Of a stretch of 64,000 nt of DNA, positions 16,534 through 24,624 are shown piece after piece; position 1 is the first letter of the stretch; the number at the start of each line of letters is the position of its first letter. The notes beneath the pieces are model-generated. The model made no database searches, was not told where the DNA came from, and was given only the letters and a program-made list of their open reading frames with translations. The position numbers and the translations under genes are program-made. Source of the DNA: Candidatus Nitricoxidivorans perseverans (lineage in GTDB: Bacteria; Pseudomonadota; Gammaproteobacteria; Burkholderiales; Rhodocyclaceae); contig CP107246.1 in the NCBI GenBank assembly GCA_030246985.1, positions 436,282 through 500,281 of the forward strand, written 5' to 3'.

Positions 16534-17042
16534 GTCCGCAGCTCCGGCAGACGGGCTTCGCGCGGCACGAACAGCAGGGCGACGCCGTTGTTGCAGTAGC
16601 GCTTGCCGGTGGGCTTGGGGCCGTCGTTGAAGATGTGGCCCTGATGCCCGCCGCAGCGGCCGCAATGGTATTCGGTGCGCGGCAGGATGAGCTTGAAGTC
16701 GGTGCGCGTGCCGACCGCGCCGGGCAGGGGCTGCCAGAAGCTCGGCCAGCCGGTGCCGCTTTCATATTTGGCCTTGCTGTCGAACAGCGGCTGGAAGCAG
16801 GCGGCGCAGATGAAGGTGCCGTCGCGCTTCTCGTCGTTCAGCGGGCTGGTGCCGGCCCGCTCCGTGCCATCCTCGAAAAGCACATCGTAGGCGGGCGCCG
16901 GCAGCAGGCGCGCCCACTCGGCCTTCGACTTGACCAGCGAGGGCTTCGATGGTTTTTCCGCCTCCCTCGCGAAACCCGTGCGCCCGCCCATCGAGAGCAG
17001 CGACAGGCCGAACAGGTTGAGCAGTGCATTGCGACGGTCCAT
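16530..17042 (-). CDS. msrB: Peptide methionine sulfoxide reductase MsrB, exported
   Basis: The 170-residue product has two zinc CxxC pairs (CAAC, CGRC), the GTGWPSF motif and the catalytic Cys in GKRYCNNGVALLF. It reduces the R epimer of methionine sulfoxide. The N-terminus MDRRNALLNLFGLSLLSMGG is an RR-containing hydrophobic leader resembling a Tat signal, so MsrB probably works in the periplasm. MsrA, encoded next in the same operon, has no such leader. The ATG overlaps nothing upstream, and a GGAGG-like site (caggaggctc) lies just before it. Confidence 0.9.
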   Translation of the reverse strand: MDRRNALLNLFGLSLLSMGGRTGFAREAEKPSKPSLVKSKAEWARLLPAPAYDVLFEDGTERAGTSPLNDEKRDGTFICAACFQPLFDSKAKYESGTGWPSFWQPLPGAVGTRTDFKLILPRTEYHCGRCGGHQGHIFNDGPKPTGKRYCNNGVALLFVPREARLPELRT

Positions 17043-17118
17043 GATGAGCCTCCTGCCGGATAGATGGCCTCGCCGACGAGAAGTTCAACCCCCGGGCCTT
17101 GATGTCGCGGGTTTACTG

Positions 17119-17150
17119 CGACCGGGTATCCGGTCCGGCACCTTCTTCCG
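17119..17150. repeat. 32-bp direct repeat flanking the PIN toxin-antitoxin module, copy 1
   Basis: On the - strand it contains CCGGACCGGATACCCGG and matches 17991-18022 at 30 of 32 bases. Read on the - strand it encodes the residues GPDTRS followed by a different end (Q and stop). It looks like the original 3' end of the small membrane-protein gene now ending at 17979. Confidence 0.85.
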
Positions 17151-17237
17151 CGAGCTGGTGAGTCATTCGCAGTTTTCGCTTGCACTGCAAGGGCAAGCAC
17201 ATCTAAAATGACCTCATGTAGTCACATGGGGTTCGCC

Positions 17238-17483
17238 ATGGAAATCCTGCAAATTCGTGAAGCCAAAGCCAGCTTTTCCGCGTTGGTGGCTGCCGCGGAA
17301 AAAGGTCGGCCTACCTTGGTCAGCCGGCACGGACAACCGTGCGCGATGATCGTGTCGGTGGCCGATGGCGCGCGCCTCTATCCGTTGGAAATGCCCAACC
17401 TCGCCAGCTATCTGTTGGCACTGCCAGAGCCGCTGGAAACCGAACGCGACACCACCCCGCTGCGGGGCATTGATTTTGCCTAA
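17238..17483 (+). CDS. Type II antitoxin, Phd/YefM family
   Basis: The 81-residue product begins MEILQIREAKASFSALVAAA and continues to a Ser-Arg-His-Gly-Gln-Pro segment (SRHGQPCAMIV), the usual Phd/YefM dimerisation and DNA-binding fold. The C-terminal tail would wrap the toxin. ATG 17238 is chosen because family members start right before the IREAK segment; an ATG at 17226 is possible. It overlaps the toxin start by 8 bases. The module lies between two 32-bp repeats and is on the opposite strand to its neighbours, which suggests insertion as a unit. Confidence 0.85.
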   Translation: MEILQIREAKASFSALVAAAEKGRPTLVSRHGQPCAMIVSVADGARLYPLEMPNLASYLLALPEPLETERDTTPLRGIDFA

Positions 17484-17964
17484 GGGCTATCTGCTGGACA
17501 CCAGTATGGTGTCCTTGCTGGCCCCTGGGCGCGAGGCCTTCGTGGCCACCCCCCTGAGCGAATGGCTGCAAGCGCATCACAAAGACCTTTTTCTGCCCGC
17601 CATTGCCATTGCCGAGATGGCGCAAGGCATTGGCAAATTGCGCCGCGCCGGTGGCGCGGAACGCGCCGACCGCCTTGACCGCTGGCTGGACGGCTTGTTG
17701 GCAAGCTACGCAGACCGCATCCTGCCGCTGGACGCGCAGGTGGCCCGGTTGGCCGGGCAAATTTCCGATGCGGCCATCGCGCAGGGCTGCCACCCCGGTT
17801 TTGCCGATGTCGCGATTGCGGCCCTGGCCCAACACGCGGGCTTGCTATTGCTGACGTGCAACCTCAAACACTTCCAGCCGCTGGGGGTGGCCTGCGCCGA
17901 TCCGCTGATCGCACTCCCGGCAGCCCATCCGATCCGTGCGCCAGCCGCTAAAAACAGTGAATAG
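17476..17964 (+). CDS. PIN-domain toxin (VapC/FitB-like ribonuclease)
   Basis: The 162-residue product has the PIN acidic residues in YLLDTSMVSLL (first Asp), AIAIAEMAQGI (Glu) and HPGFADVAIAALA (Asp), and ends with LLTCNLKHFQPLGV, the common C-terminal PIN signature. Such toxins are Mg-dependent RNases that cleave tRNA or rRNA. The start is probably the TTG at 17476, which overlaps the antitoxin stop. The next ATG (17503) would remove the first catalytic Asp. No frame damage is seen. Confidence 0.85.
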   Translation: MPKGYLLDTSMVSLLAPGREAFVATPLSEWLQAHHKDLFLPAIAIAEMAQGIGKLRRAGGAERADRLDRWLDGLLASYADRILPLDAQVARLAGQISDAAIAQGCHPGFADVAIAALAQHAGLLLLTCNLKHFQPLGVACADPLIALPAAHPIRAPAAKNSE

Positions 17965-17978
17965 CGTCCATACATGCC

Positions 17979-18254
17979 TTAGTTCCCCATCGACCGGGTA
18001 TCCGGTCCGGCATCCTCTTCCGGGGTCGGTTCGATGACCACTATTGCCTCGCCGTCGATCACGTTGCCGTTCCCGCCCGTCGGCGCGGCTGCTGCATGCT
18101 CGCGCATGATGCGCCGCAGTTCCCGCGTTTTCCACCAGAGGTAGCCCCAGACGGCCAGGCCGACGGCGATGGCGATACCCAGCAGCACGACCGAGAACAT
18201 CAGGCCCAGCACCAGCAGGGCGGCGCCAGCGACGAAGGCCGCCAGCTTCTTCAT
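17979..18254 (-). CDS. Small single-pass membrane protein, unknown function
   Basis: The 91-residue product has one long hydrophobic stretch (residues 5-40, AAFVAGAALLVLGLMF then VVLLGIAIAVGLAVWGYLWW), then a basic segment (KTRELRRIMREH) and a soluble acidic tail (VIEPTPEEDAGPDTRS). No domain is recognised. The ATG at 18254 gives a clean start; an upstream TTG near 18302 would add about 16 residues. The last codons lie in the second copy of the 32-bp repeat, so the present 3' end (MGN) was probably created by the toxin-antitoxin insertion, and the former end (RSQ stop) is at 17110-17125. Confidence 0.6.
   Translation of the reverse strand: MKKLAAFVAGAALLVLGLMFSVVLLGIAIAVGLAVWGYLWWKTRELRRIMREHAAAAPTGGNGNVIDGEAIVVIEPTPEEDAGPDTRSMGN
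17991..18022. repeat. 32-bp direct repeat flanking the PIN toxin-antitoxin module, copy 2
   Basis: It matches 17119-17150 with two mismatches in the same orientation. It overlaps the final codons of the small membrane-protein gene. The 840 bases between the copies hold only the antitoxin and toxin genes. Confidence 0.85.
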
Positions 18255-18425
18255 CGGCCCCGGCGCCGGGTCGCGATACGGAATGCCTGAAAACTTGTCC
18301 AATGGGTTTCCTCCGAAGGGGTTTCGGGAGAAGCTTACCGGTTTCGGGAGTTCATCGGTTGCCGGATGGCATGGCGGTCCCCGGCCGATGTAAGCTCTCC
18401 CCGTCGTCGATAGCGAGGTGCCGCC

Positions 18426-20570
18426 TTGCCATTTCGAAAAATCCTGTTCGCCGCCGTCGTCGTCGCCGCCGTTGCGCTGTTCTTTGCGCTCGATCTCGGC
18501 CGCCATTTCAGCCTCGACGCGCTGAAGGCGCAGCAGGCGGCCATCGAGGCATTCCGCGCGCGGCAGCCGTGGCTGGCGGTTGCGATCTACTTCGCGCTGT
18601 ACGTGGCCGTCACGGCGCTGTCGCTGCCGGGCGCGGCGCTGATGACGCTGGCCGGCGGGGCGATGTTCGGGTTGTGGTGGGGCGCGCTGATCGTTTCCTT
18701 CGCCTCGTCGGGGGGTGCGACGCTGGCTTTCCTGGCCTCGCGCTTCCTGTTGCGCGACTGGGTGGCGGCGCGCTTCGGCGAACGGCTTGCGGCCATCGAC
18801 GCGGGCATCCGGCGCGAGGGCGCCTTCTATCTCTTCGCGCTGCGACTGGTGCCGGCCTTTCCGTTCTTCCTCATCAACCTGCTGTTCGGGCTGACGGCCA
18901 TGAAGGCGCGTACCTTCTACTGGGTGAGCCAGATCGGCATGCTGGCCGGCACGGTGGCCTATGTGAATGCCGGCACGCGGCTGGCGCGCGTCGATTCGCT
19001 GTCGGGCATCGTGTCGCCGGGGCTGCTGCTGTCCTTCGCCCTGCTGGGCGCGTTCCCGCTGATCGCCCGGAAGGTCGTCGACGCGGCGCGCGCGAACAGG
19101 GTCTATGCGCGCTGGACGAAGCCGCGCCGCTTTTCCCGCAACCTCGTCGTCATCGGCGGCGGCAGCGCGGGGCTGGTGACGGCCTACATCGCGGCGGCGG
19201 TGAAGGCAAAGGTGACGCTGGTCGAGAAGCGCCGGATGGGCGGCGACTGCCTCAACACCGGCTGCGTGCCTTCCAAGGCGCTGATCCGCTCGGCGAAGTT
19301 CCTCTCGCACGTCGCGCGGGCGCGGGAGTTCGGCTGCCGTGCCGCAACCGCTGACTTTGCGTTCGCCGACGTGATGGAGCGCGTTCGGCGGGTGGTGCGC
19401 GAAGTGGCGCCGCATGATTCGGCCGAGCGCTACGCCAGGCTGGGGGTGGAGGTGATCGAGGGCATGGCGAGGATCGTCTCGCCCTGGGAGGTCGAGGTGA
19501 CGCACAACGATGGCGCGGTGGAGCGCCTGACCGCGCGCGGCATCGTCGTCGCCGCCGGCGCGCGGCCCGCCGTGCCGCCGATTCCCGGCATCGATGAGGT
19601 CGGCTACCTGACGTCGGACACGGTCTGGAACCTGCGCGAGCTGCCGCGCCGGCTGGTCGTGCTGGGCGGCGGGCCGATCGGCTGCGAACTGGCCCAGGCC
19701 TTCGCTCGCCTGGGCAGCCGGGTGACGCAGGTGCAACGGGCGCCGCGCCTCCTGCCGCGCGAGGACGCGGAGGTTTCGGCGCTCGTGGCGGAACGCTTCC
19801 GCGCCGAGGGCATTGAGGTGCTTGTGAACCACAAGGCGAAGCGCTTCGTCGTCGAGGGCGGCGAGAAGATCCTGATCGCCGAACATGATGGTCAGGATGT
19901 GCGCATTCCCTTCGACGCCGTGCTGGTGGCCGTGGGCCGCGTCGCAAATCTCAAGGGCTACGGACTGGAGGAGGTCGGCGTCGTCACGTCGCGCACGGTG
20001 GAGGTCAACGAGTTCCTGCAAACCAACTACCCGAACATCTACGCGGCGGGCGATGTGGCCGGGCCGTACCAGTTCACGCACGCCGCCGCCCATCAGGCCT
20101 GGTATGCGGCGGTGAATGCGCTGTTCGATCCGTTCCGGAAGTTCAAGGCCGACTACCGCGTGATTCCGTGGTCGACCTTCATCGAACCGGAAGTGGCGCG
20201 CGTCGGCCTGAACGAGCAGGAGGCGCGGGAGCGGGGCATCGCGTTCGAGGTGAGCCGCTACGGCATCGACGACCTCGACCGCGCCATCGCCGACGGCGAG
20301 GCGCACGGCTTCGTCAAGGTGCTGACCGTGCCGGGCAGGGACCGCATCCTCGGCGTGACCCTCGTCGGCGAGCACGCCGGCGACTTGCTGGCCGAGTGGG
20401 TGCTGGCCATGAAGCACGGCATCGGGCTCAACAAGATTCTCGGCACCATCCACATCTACCCGACGCTCGCCGAGGCCAACAAATACGCGGCCGGCGTGTG
20501 GAAGAAGGCGCACGCGCCGGAAAGGCTGCTGCGCTGGGTGGAACGTTTCCATGCCTGGAGGCGCGGGTGA
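18426..20570 (+). CDS. VTT-domain membrane protein fused to FAD-dependent disulfide oxidoreductase
   Basis: The 714-residue product has two parts. Residues 1-225 form a TVP38/TMEM64 (VTT/DedA-like) membrane domain with several hydrophobic helices and the motif FALRLVPAFPFFLINLLFG. From about residue 239 a class-I pyridine-nucleotide disulfide oxidoreductase begins with VVIGGGSAGLVTAYIAAA and the redox pair C275/C280 in GGDCLNTGCVPSKAL, as in mercuric reductase and lipoamide dehydrogenase. It also has the NAD-binding GGGPIGCELAQAF and the C-terminal GTIHIYPTLAEA. The start is TTG 18426 with GAGG upstream; no earlier ATG exists. The end overlaps the next start by GTGA. The electron acceptor is unknown. 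Confidence 0.88.
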   Translation: MPFRKILFAAVVVAAVALFFALDLGRHFSLDALKAQQAAIEAFRARQPWLAVAIYFALYVAVTALSLPGAALMTLAGGAMFGLWWGALIVSFASSGGATLAFLASRFLLRDWVAARFGERLAAIDAGIRREGAFYLFALRLVPAFPFFLINLLFGLTAMKARTFYWVSQIGMLAGTVAYVNAGTRLARVDSLSGIVSPGLLLSFALLGAFPLIARKVVDAARANRVYARWTKPRRFSRNLVVIGGGSAGLVTAYIAAAVKAKVTLVEKRRMGGDCLNTGCVPSKALIRSAKFLSHVARAREFGCRAATADFAFADVMERVRRVVREVAPHDSAERYARLGVEVIEGMARIVSPWEVEVTHNDGAVERLTARGIVVAAGARPAVPPIPGIDEVGYLTSDTVWNLRELPRRLVVLGGGPIGCELAQAFARLGSRVTQVQRAPRLLPREDAEVSALVAERFRAEGIEVLVNHKAKRFVVEGGEKILIAEHDGQDVRIPFDAVLVAVGRVANLKGYGLEEVGVVTSRTVEVNEFLQTNYPNIYAAGDVAGPYQFTHAAAHQAWYAAVNALFDPFRKFKADYRVIPWSTFIEPEVARVGLNEQEARERGIAFEVSRYGIDDLDRAIADGEAHGFVKVLTVPGRDRILGVTLVGEHAGDLLAEWVLAMKHGIGLNKILGTIHIYPTLAEANKYAAGVWKKAHAPERLLRWVERFHAWRRG

Positions 20571-21250
20571 GCCTTTCCATCGTCATGCCCGTGCTGGACG
20601 AAGCGGCGGGCATCGCGGACGCCCTGGCCGCGCTGGCGCCGCTGCGGGCGGCCGGTGCGGAGGTGATTGTCGTCGACGGCGGCAGCGATGATGCGACCGT
20701 GGCGCGGGCGACGCCGGTCGCGGATCGCGTGCTGACGGCGCCGCGCGGTCGCGCGAGCCAGATGAATGCCGGCGCGGCGGTGGCGCGGGGCGACGTGCTG
20801 TTGTTCCTGCATGCCGACACGCGCCTGCCGGAGGACGCGGCGGCGCTCATCGAACGTGCACTCGCCGCCGGCAGCGCATGGGGCCGCTTCGATGTGGCCA
20901 TCTCCGGCCGCTCGGCCTGGCTGCCGATGGTGGCGGCGATGATGAACCTGCGCTCGCGGCTCACCGGCATCGCCACCGGCGACCAGGCGATGTTCGTCTC
21001 GCGCGATGTGTTCGCGGCGGCGGGCGGCTTCCCCGACATCCCGCTGATGGAGGACATCGCCCTGTCGCGGCGGCTACGGTCGCGCCCGGCCTGCATCGCG
21101 CAGCGGGCGACGACTTCTGGCCGGCGCTGGGAGCGGCAGGGCGTCTGGCGCACGATCCTGCTCATGTGGCGGCTGCGGCTCGCCTATTTTTTCGGCGCCG
21201 ATCCGAAACGGCTTGCCATCGAATACGGCCATGCCCCGCATGATTCATGA
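20567..21250 (+). CDS. Arsenosugar-type glycosyltransferase, family 2 (TIGR04283-like)
   Basis: The 227-residue product begins MSLSIVMPVLDEAAGIADAL and shows GT2 features: VDGGSDDAT (nucleotide binding), PRGRASQMNAGA, FLHADTRLP (DxD-like) and GDQAMFVSRDVFAAAGG. These match the small GT2 proteins that accompany ArsS. The GTG start overlaps the upstream stop, so it is translationally coupled to the fusion oxidoreductase. A role in adding or modifying the sugar of an arsenosugar is inferred from the family's association. Confidence 0.83.
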   Translation: MSLSIVMPVLDEAAGIADALAALAPLRAAGAEVIVVDGGSDDATVARATPVADRVLTAPRGRASQMNAGAAVARGDVLLFLHADTRLPEDAAALIERALAAGSAWGRFDVAISGRSAWLPMVAAMMNLRSRLTGIATGDQAMFVSRDVFAAAGGFPDIPLMEDIALSRRLRSRPACIAQRATTSGRRWERQGVWRTILLMWRLRLAYFFGADPKRLAIEYGHAPHDS

Positions 21251-21881
21251 GACAGGCATTGCCGTCCTCGCACGCGCGCCGGTGCCGGGAAAGGCCAAGA
21301 CGCGGCTGATTCCCGCGTTGGGCGCGGAGGGGGCGGCGGAACTGCAACGCCGGCTGATCCGGCATGCGCTGACGACCGCGCGGGCGGCGGCAATCGGGCC
21401 GGTGACGCTGTGGCTGGACGGCGGGATGGAGGCGTCGTGCCTGTCCGCGGACGTGACGGTGCGGCCCCAGCCTACGGGCGACCTGGGCGCGCGCATGCTG
21501 GCCGCAATCGCCGCCCGGCCCGGAACGCTCGTCATCGGCACCGACTGTCCCGCCTTGACCGCCGCGCATCTGCACCAGGCCGCGCACTCGCTGTCCGATC
21601 ACGATGCGGTGCTGCTGCCCGCCGAGGACGGCGGCTACGTGTTGATCGGCATGCGGACGCCGGCCCCGGAACCGTTCGCGGACATCGACTGGGGCACGGA
21701 TCGCGTCATGGCGCAAACCCGCGCGCGCCTCGCCGCGCTGGGCTGGCGCTGGGAAGAGCCGGCGACGCTGTGGGACGTCGACCGCCCGGCCGATCTCGAC
21801 CGGCTCGCGCAAGCCGGTTTCCCCTCAGATGTTTTCATATCCGGTCGAAGATCACCAACAAGGTTTTACGCTTTCGGATGA
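21240..21881 (+). CDS. Arsenosugar-type glycosyltransferase-like protein (TIGR04282-like)
   Basis: The product (213 residues from ATG 21240) has AVLARAPVPGKAKTRLIPAL near the start, the nucleotidyltransferase/GT-A motif GTDCPALTAAH and EDGGYVLIGM, and ends in the usual LWDVDRPADLDRL. These are the landmarks of the TIGR04282 proteins that co-occur with ArsS and the TIGR04283 protein. The start overlaps the preceding gene by 11 bases; ATG 21231 is an alternative. It probably uses a nucleotide-activated substrate in the cytoplasm; the exact reaction is not established. Confidence 0.83.
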   Translation: MIHETGIAVLARAPVPGKAKTRLIPALGAEGAAELQRRLIRHALTTARAAAIGPVTLWLDGGMEASCLSADVTVRPQPTGDLGARMLAAIAARPGTLVIGTDCPALTAAHLHQAAHSLSDHDAVLLPAEDGGYVLIGMRTPAPEPFADIDWGTDRVMAQTRARLAALGWRWEEPATLWDVDRPADLDRLAQAGFPSDVFISGRRSPTRFYAFG

Positions 21882-22005
21882 ATGAATCATATGCCCTGGA
21901 ATTAATGAAATGCGGCAAGGCGGATAGAATCGCGGCCATGGAATTCCTCGAATCGTTGTTTTCGGATACCACCGTGGAAGCCTGCTCGCCGCCGGCGGCG
22001 ATGCC

Positions 22006-24624
22006 GTGATCCTCTGCGCCAATCATCGGCTGGCGCGGCACTTGCGCGCCGCGCATGACCGGGCGCGGGCGGCGGCGGGATCGGCGACGTGGACGCCGCT
22101 GGTCGCGCTGACGCCGGACGCGTGGCTCGACGCCGTGACGGACGAGGCGCTGCTCTCCGGCGCGATCCCGGCGGCAGAGGCGCCGTGGCTGGCGCTCTCC
22201 GGGGCGCAGGAACGGCTGCTCTGGGAAGCCGCGATCGGCGCGTCGGCGGGCGAGGGCGAGGACGCCCTGTTCGACGTGGAGGGGCTCGCCCAATCGGCCG
22301 TGGAGGCCAATGACTTGTGCGAGACCTGGAATCTCCGGCCCGATGCGGATGCCGGGGAGGAGACGAAGCGGTTCCTCGACTGGCGCCGGCACGTGCGCCG
22401 CGAGTGCCAGGCCCATGGCTGGCTGGAGGGCGCCCGGCTTCGCGCCTGGCAGATCCGCCGCATTGCGGAAGGCGCGGGGCGGCTGCCCGCGAAACTGGCC
22501 TTCGCCGGCTTCGACCGCTACACCCCGCAGGAGATCGAACTGGCGCGGGTGCTGGAAGCTCGGGGCGTGGAGGTGGTCGAGCTGGCACTGGGGCGCGGGG
22601 CGCCGGGCGAGGCCTTCGTCGTCGATTGCGCCGACCGCCGAGCCGGGTGCCGCATGGCGGCGGCGTGGGCGGCGGAGCGGCTTGCGCGCGATCCGGGCGC
22701 GCGGCTGGGCATCGTCGCGCCGGGACTCGAAGGCGTGCGCGAGATGCTGGCCTCCGCGCTGGACGACGTCCTGCATCCCGAGGCGCTCTCGCCGGGGAGT
22801 GCGGAAATGCCGCGCCGCTACAACTTCTCGCTGGGCACGCCGCTGGCGCGCGCGGGCGTCGTCGCCGTCGCGCTGCGACTGCTGCGGGTAGCCGCCAATC
22901 CACGGCGCTGCGAGCAGTCCGACTTCTCCGCGCTGCTGCTGGGGCCGTACTGGTCGGCGTTCGAAAGCGAGGCGGAGGGCCGCGCCCGGCTCGATGCGGC
23001 GATGCGGCGGCATCTGCCGCCCGTGGCCGCCGTGTCGCGTTTGCTGACTTTCGCGAGGCGCTTCGAGGCGCGCGGGTTGCCCCCCTTTGGCCGAACGCTG
23101 CGCCATCTCGACGCGCTGGCCGCGATCAATGGCCGGCGACGCTTTCCATCGGACTGGAGCGCGGCGCTGGCGGAGCTGCTGGCGCAGGCCGGCTGGCCCG
23201 GCGAGCGCGGCCTGTCCAGCCACGAATGGCAGGCGCGGGCGGCCTTTCTTGAAACGCTGGCGTCGATGGGCGGGCTCGACGCGATGCTCGGCAAGGTGGG
23301 GATCGCCGAGGCCTGCCGCCAACTGGCGCGCCTGTGCCGCGAGCGCGTGTTCCAGCCGGAGACGGAGGGCGCCGCAGCCATCGAGGTGATGGGGCCGCTG
23401 GAGGCGGCGGGGCTGGAGTTCGACGCCCTCTGGGTGCTGGGCATGAACGACGACGCCTGGCCGCCGCCCCCCCGGCCCAACCCGCTCTTGCCCGCCGATC
23501 TCCAGCGCCGGGTGAAGTCCTCGAACGCCTCGGCGGAGGTGCAGCTCGAATTTGCGCGCAGCGTCCACGCGCGGTTGCTCGCGGCCGCGCCGGAGGTCGT
23601 GTTCTCCTGGGCCGTGGGCGAGGGCGACCGGCAGTTGCGCATGAGTCCGCTGATCGCGGGCCTGCCGACGCTGGCGCATCCGCCTCCGCCCGTGGCGTCC
23701 CGCATCGAAACCCAGGTGGGATGCGGCGCGCTGGAGCGGATCGACGACCACCGCGCGCCGCCCGTGGCCGAGGGCGAACTTGTGCGGGGCGGCACGGGCC
23801 TGCTCCGTGCGCAGGCCCTGTGCCCGGCCTGGGCGTTCTGGCGCTACCGGCTCGGCGCGAAGCCGCTCGACGAGCCCGTCGAGGGCCTCGACGCGATGGA
23901 TCGGGGCACGCTGCTGCACCGGGTGATGGAGAAGTTCTTTTCCGGCCGGAGTCAGGCGGAACTGCTGGCGATGAGCGAGCCGGAACGATGCGAAGCCGCG
24001 CGCGCCGCCGTGTCGTCGGCGCTGGCTTCCTTCGGCGCCGAAAGGGAGGAGCCGCTGCCCCCGCGCTTCATGGCGCTGGAACAGGCGCGTCTGGAAAGCC
24101 TGCTTGCGCAATGGCTGGAATTGGAGCTGGCGCGCCCCGCGCCCTTCGCGGTGGTCGCCTGCGAGGCGCCGGCGGAGGTGGAGATCGAGGGCATCGCCAT
24201 CAGCCTCAAGGTCGACCGCGTCGACGCGCTGGAAGACGGCCGCCGCCTCATCCTCGACTACAAGACCGGCGGTGACCTGAAACCGAAACTGTGGGAAGGC
24301 GACCGCATCGCCGAGCCGCAGCTGCCCGTCTATGCGGCCTATGCCGGCGAAGCGCCGACGGCGGTGGCATTCGCCCAGGTGCGGGCGGAAGACTGCGCAT
24401 TCGTGGGCCTGGGCGCCGAGGCGGGGCTGCTGCCGGGCGTAAAGGCGGCGGAGGACTGGACGGCCACGCTCGACCAGTGGCGCGCCGCCATCGCCGCCAT
24501 CGCCCGTGAGATCCGCGAAGGCCACGCGCCGGTGAGCTTCGCCGATGAAAAAGACCTGAAGTACTGCGAGGTTCTGCCGCTCCTGCGGCTGCCGGAAGCG
24601 AAGTCGCAGGGGGAATCGTCGTGA
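22006..24624 (+). CDS. AddB-like PD-(D/E)XK nuclease family repair protein
   Basis: The 872-residue product resembles AddB-like proteins of proteobacteria. An inactivated helicase-like N-terminal region begins VILCANHRLARHLRAAH, and VLGMNDDAWPPPPRPNPLLP lies near residue 480. The C-terminal nuclease has RRLILDYKTGG near residue 750, the D-x-K core. With the next gene it would resect double-strand breaks. The only standard start in frame is GTG 22006. The frame is open upstream to 21928 and reads GSLLAAGGDAV just before, which looks like native protein. An ATG at 21938 (MEFLESLFSDTT) is in a different frame, so a single-base frameshift near 21970-21980 may have split the N-terminus. Confidence 0.82.
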   Translation: MILCANHRLARHLRAAHDRARAAAGSATWTPLVALTPDAWLDAVTDEALLSGAIPAAEAPWLALSGAQERLLWEAAIGASAGEGEDALFDVEGLAQSAVEANDLCETWNLRPDADAGEETKRFLDWRRHVRRECQAHGWLEGARLRAWQIRRIAEGAGRLPAKLAFAGFDRYTPQEIELARVLEARGVEVVELALGRGAPGEAFVVDCADRRAGCRMAAAWAAERLARDPGARLGIVAPGLEGVREMLASALDDVLHPEALSPGSAEMPRRYNFSLGTPLARAGVVAVALRLLRVAANPRRCEQSDFSALLLGPYWSAFESEAEGRARLDAAMRRHLPPVAAVSRLLTFARRFEARGLPPFGRTLRHLDALAAINGRRRFPSDWSAALAELLAQAGWPGERGLSSHEWQARAAFLETLASMGGLDAMLGKVGIAEACRQLARLCRERVFQPETEGAAAIEVMGPLEAAGLEFDALWVLGMNDDAWPPPPRPNPLLPADLQRRVKSSNASAEVQLEFARSVHARLLAAAPEVVFSWAVGEGDRQLRMSPLIAGLPTLAHPPPPVASRIETQVGCGALERIDDHRAPPVAEGELVRGGTGLLRAQALCPAWAFWRYRLGAKPLDEPVEGLDAMDRGTLLHRVMEKFFSGRSQAELLAMSEPERCEAARAAVSSALASFGAEREEPLPPRFMALEQARLESLLAQWLELELARPAPFAVVACEAPAEVEIEGIAISLKVDRVDALEDGRRLILDYKTGGDLKPKLWEGDRIAEPQLPVYAAYAGEAPTAVAFAQVRAEDCAFVGLGAEAGLLPGVKAAEDWTATLDQWRAAIAAIAREIREGHAPVSFADEKDLKYCEVLPLLRLPEAKSQGESS

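Noticed and set aside
17979-20552. An 857-codon - strand frame covering the fusion oxidoreductase and the small membrane protein
   Set aside because: Only its last 91 residues look like a protein; the rest is antisense to the oxidoreductase and has Arg/His-rich composition.
21878-22009. A short + strand frame (MNESYALELMKCG...) before the AddB-like gene
   Set aside because: No recognisable protein. It is more easily explained as the 5' region or a frame-shifted N-terminus of the AddB-like gene.
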